Shown here one piece after another: positions 60,688-64,000 of a DNA stretch of 64,000 nucleotides. The DNA comes from an uncultured Acidobacteriia bacterium (GTDB lineage: Bacteria; Acidobacteriota; Terriglobia; Bryobacterales; Bryobacteraceae). The notes beneath the pieces were generated by a model. The model searched no databases, had not been told where the DNA came from, and saw nothing but the letters and a program-made list of their open reading frames with translations. Positions within the stretch are counted from its first letter, which is position 1; each line of letters starts with the position of its first letter. The translations under genes and the position numbers were made by a program. The stretch is taken from positions 1 through 64,000 of the forward strand of contig CAIRSA010000140.1 of the NCBI GenBank assembly GCA_903881085.1, read 5' to 3'.

Positions 60688-61278
60688 ATGCCAACGCTCT
60701 CATTGATCGCCGGCCCAAATGGATCGGGGAAAAGTACCCTGACATGGATGGTCTGGTTTGAAGGCAACGAACACATCATTGATGCGGATGCGATTGCAAA
60801 GCGCATAGATCCACTGCGACCAGCTACTGCCGCTATTTCTGCCGCAAGGGAGGCTATCCTTCTTTGCAGGAATTTGCTTGCGGATATGCAGAGCTTCACC
60901 TTGGAGACGACTCTTGCGGGGAATGGCGCTCTGGCGACTTTGCGAGAGGCGAAGAGCCGGGGCTATCGAACTTATGTATGCTTTGTCGCGCTACGTACTC
61001 CTGAGTTGCACATTGAACGTGTCCGCTCCCGCGTCATGCAAGGTGGGCATGACATTCCAGACAACGATGTTCGCCGGCGGTATGGTCGCAGCCTGACGCA
61101 TGCTCCCGAGGCGGACGTGTTCGACAATTCCGGCATTCAGCCGGAGCGCATGCTGATGCTGCGGAGCGGGCGCATCGTCTGGAGCGCGGAAAATCTGCCG
61201 GGGTGGGTCGAACAACTGCGCGCGGCTATTGAGCGGCTTCTCTCTTCAGCGCCAGGCGGCGGCGCTCCAGGATGTTGA
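60688..61278 (+). CDS. Zeta-toxin family P-loop kinase
   Basis: This 196-residue protein has Walker A AGPNGSGKSTL (8-18), ADAIAKR near 32, LETTLAGNGAL near 70, an Arg-rich core (HIERVRSRVMQGGHDIPDNDVRRRY given here only as region 110-134) and a C-terminal DNSG. Zeta toxins phosphorylate UDP-GlcNAc to block cell-wall synthesis, but related kinases act on other nucleotides. It shares an operon with the 80-residue gene before it. Its 3' end overlaps the convergent DedA-like gene. Confidence 0.85.
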   Translation: MPTLSLIAGPNGSGKSTLTWMVWFEGNEHIIDADAIAKRIDPLRPATAAISAAREAILLCRNLLADMQSFTLETTLAGNGALATLREAKSRGYRTYVCFVALRTPELHIERVRSRVMQGGHDIPDNDVRRRYGRSLTHAPEADVFDNSGIQPERMLMLRSGRIVWSAENLPGWVEQLRAAIERLLSSAPGGGAPGC

Positions 61279-61825
61279 CACCTGCGTAGAGCAGGGCGAA
61301 GAGCAGGCCCAGGCCGGCTAGGATTTCCCATTTGTGCTGCATGAGGTAGCCCCAGGCGCCTTCGCCTAGTTTTGAGCCTAAATATGCCAGGCCGAAGTAG
61401 CGTGGGATGCGCGCGGCTAGCACAGTGAGGAAGAAGCTTAGCGGGCTGATGCCCATGGCTCCGGCGCAGATGACGAATAGCTTCATCGGCGTGGGGACTG
61501 GCGACAGCGCGGGGACGAACACCGTCAGCAGGCCGTAGTGGAGGAACCATTCGCGGAAAAGGGCGCCTCGGCCTTCCATCGTGTGGCGGTCAAGATAGGC
61601 TTTGCCGCCTTTGCGGGCGATAAAGAAGAGAATCATGCTGCCGGTTACGGAGCCGATGCTGGCGAGGGCGGCGGCGAAGTAGGCGTCGGCGCGGTCTGTG
61701 GCGGCGATCACCAATAGCAGGGCGTCGACCGCGGCGGGCAGGGGGATGCCTGCGGAATCCAGGATTGCTAGAAGGAAGATGCCCCATGGCCCCCAGGCCG
61801 CTAGGGTTTTTACGAAGTTGCTCAA
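61226..61825 (-). CDS. DedA/VTT-domain (SNARE-associated family) membrane protein
   Basis: This 199-residue inner-membrane protein has about five hydrophobic segments. Family features are GPWGIFLLAILDSAGIPLPA near 12, ILFFIARKGGKAYLDRH near 65-81, VPALSPVPTPMKLFVICAGAM near 104-124 (re-entrant Pro-rich motif) and a long C-terminal helix. DedA relatives are linked to flipping undecaprenyl phosphate or polyamine/proton balance, but this subfamily is uncharacterised. Its last 53 bases overlap the zeta-toxin gene tail-to-tail. Confidence 0.88.
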   Translation of the reverse strand: MSNFVKTLAAWGPWGIFLLAILDSAGIPLPAAVDALLLVIAATDRADAYFAAALASIGSVTGSMILFFIARKGGKAYLDRHTMEGRGALFREWFLHYGLLTVFVPALSPVPTPMKLFVICAGAMGISPLSFFLTVLAARIPRYFGLAYLGSKLGEGAWGYLMQHKWEILAGLGLLFALLYAGVNILERRRLALKREAAQ

Positions 61826-61880
61826 CTATCTAGTTTAGCTTGTTGGATGTGGGGAACCAAGTTTTTTGGCAGGGGCAACC

Positions 61881-61968
61881 ACGGGGACGGACCGCTCTGT
61901 CCGCGCGCTTCCGCCTTCGCCAAGGCTTCGGCGGACGGGTCGCTTGGGACAGAGTAGTCCGTCCCCGT
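61881..61968. repeat. Long imperfect hairpin ACGGGGACGGAC
   Basis: ACGGGGACGGAC (61881-61892) pairs with GTCCGTCCCCGT (61957-61968), with a further inner pairing of CTCTGTCC and GGACAGAG. The interval 61826-61986 between the DedA-like gene and ligA holds only this repeat. It resembles the 9421 hairpin. Confidence 0.65.
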
Positions 61969-61986
61969 GTTCGCACGGTGTCGTGG

Positions 61987-63975
<1,989 letters not shown>

Positions 63976-64000
63976 CTAGTAGGTTGCGGAGTTTTATATA

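Overview
The window looks like a chromosomal segment of an acidobacterium, most likely from the Solibacter/Bryobacter group. The main reasons are three very large Oar-like TonB-dependent receptors with an N-terminal carboxypeptidase-regulatory-like domain, a protein matching the 'Solibacter C-terminal domain' family, a seven-repeat SBBP propeller, a Ser/Thr kinase with a long tetratricopeptide-like tail, multiheme proteins of the planctomycete/acidobacterial type, and many dispersed palindromic intergenic repeats. This placement rests on protein families and no marker gene was searched. I saw no tRNA, rRNA, CRISPR array, transposase or prophage.

Layout. 0-19 kb: two tandem receptors (leftward) lie behind a promoter carrying a LacI-type palindrome. 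They are divergent from a rightward operon of acetate kinase, a sodium:solute symporter, a small membrane protein and galactokinase, so this may be a sugar uptake and catabolism locus. A third receptor, coupled to an SBBP propeller gene, and a PEP-CTERM protein follow. 19-36 kb: housekeeping and mixed metabolism, with rlmN, ThuA-like proteins, SDRs, a diguanylate cyclase, infA, wecB, a stand-alone Clp-type AAA+ ATPase convergent with a membrane-anchored degenerate JAMM protein, rsmI coupled to a VanX-type dipeptidase, a MacB/LolD-type ABC transporter, and an SDR/TIM-barrel/ThuA/SRPBCC cluster. 36-46 kb: a hybrid histidine kinase, a Solibacter-type secreted protein, a HEAT-repeat protein, a Ser/Thr kinase, a Tat-exported propeller and hrcA. 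46-51 kb: a four-gene apbE-hemE-hemH-hemG operon in which every junction is a 4-base ATGA overlap. 51-55.3 kb: an accessory patch of toxin-antitoxin genes (VapBC, DUF433, UPF0175, HigB with an HTH-ImmA/IrrE-type HigA) around a WG-repeat protein. 55.3-64 kb: a two-gene multiheme operon, a TonB-family protein, a zeta-toxin pair, a DedA-like membrane protein and ligA.

Several genes (starts near 19126, 21264, 22127, 27454, 29214, 34322 and 50994) have a -10-like hexamer only 6-8 bases before the start codon, which suggests that leaderless transcripts are common. Intergenic DNA is shaped by at least four repeat families: a roughly 125-bp element (two copies), an ATCCGTG-type palindrome (three copies), a 176-bp nested inverted repeat with 14-bp termini, and many short hairpins of the GGCAGGCGA type, one of which lies inside the N-terminal reading frame of a heme protein.
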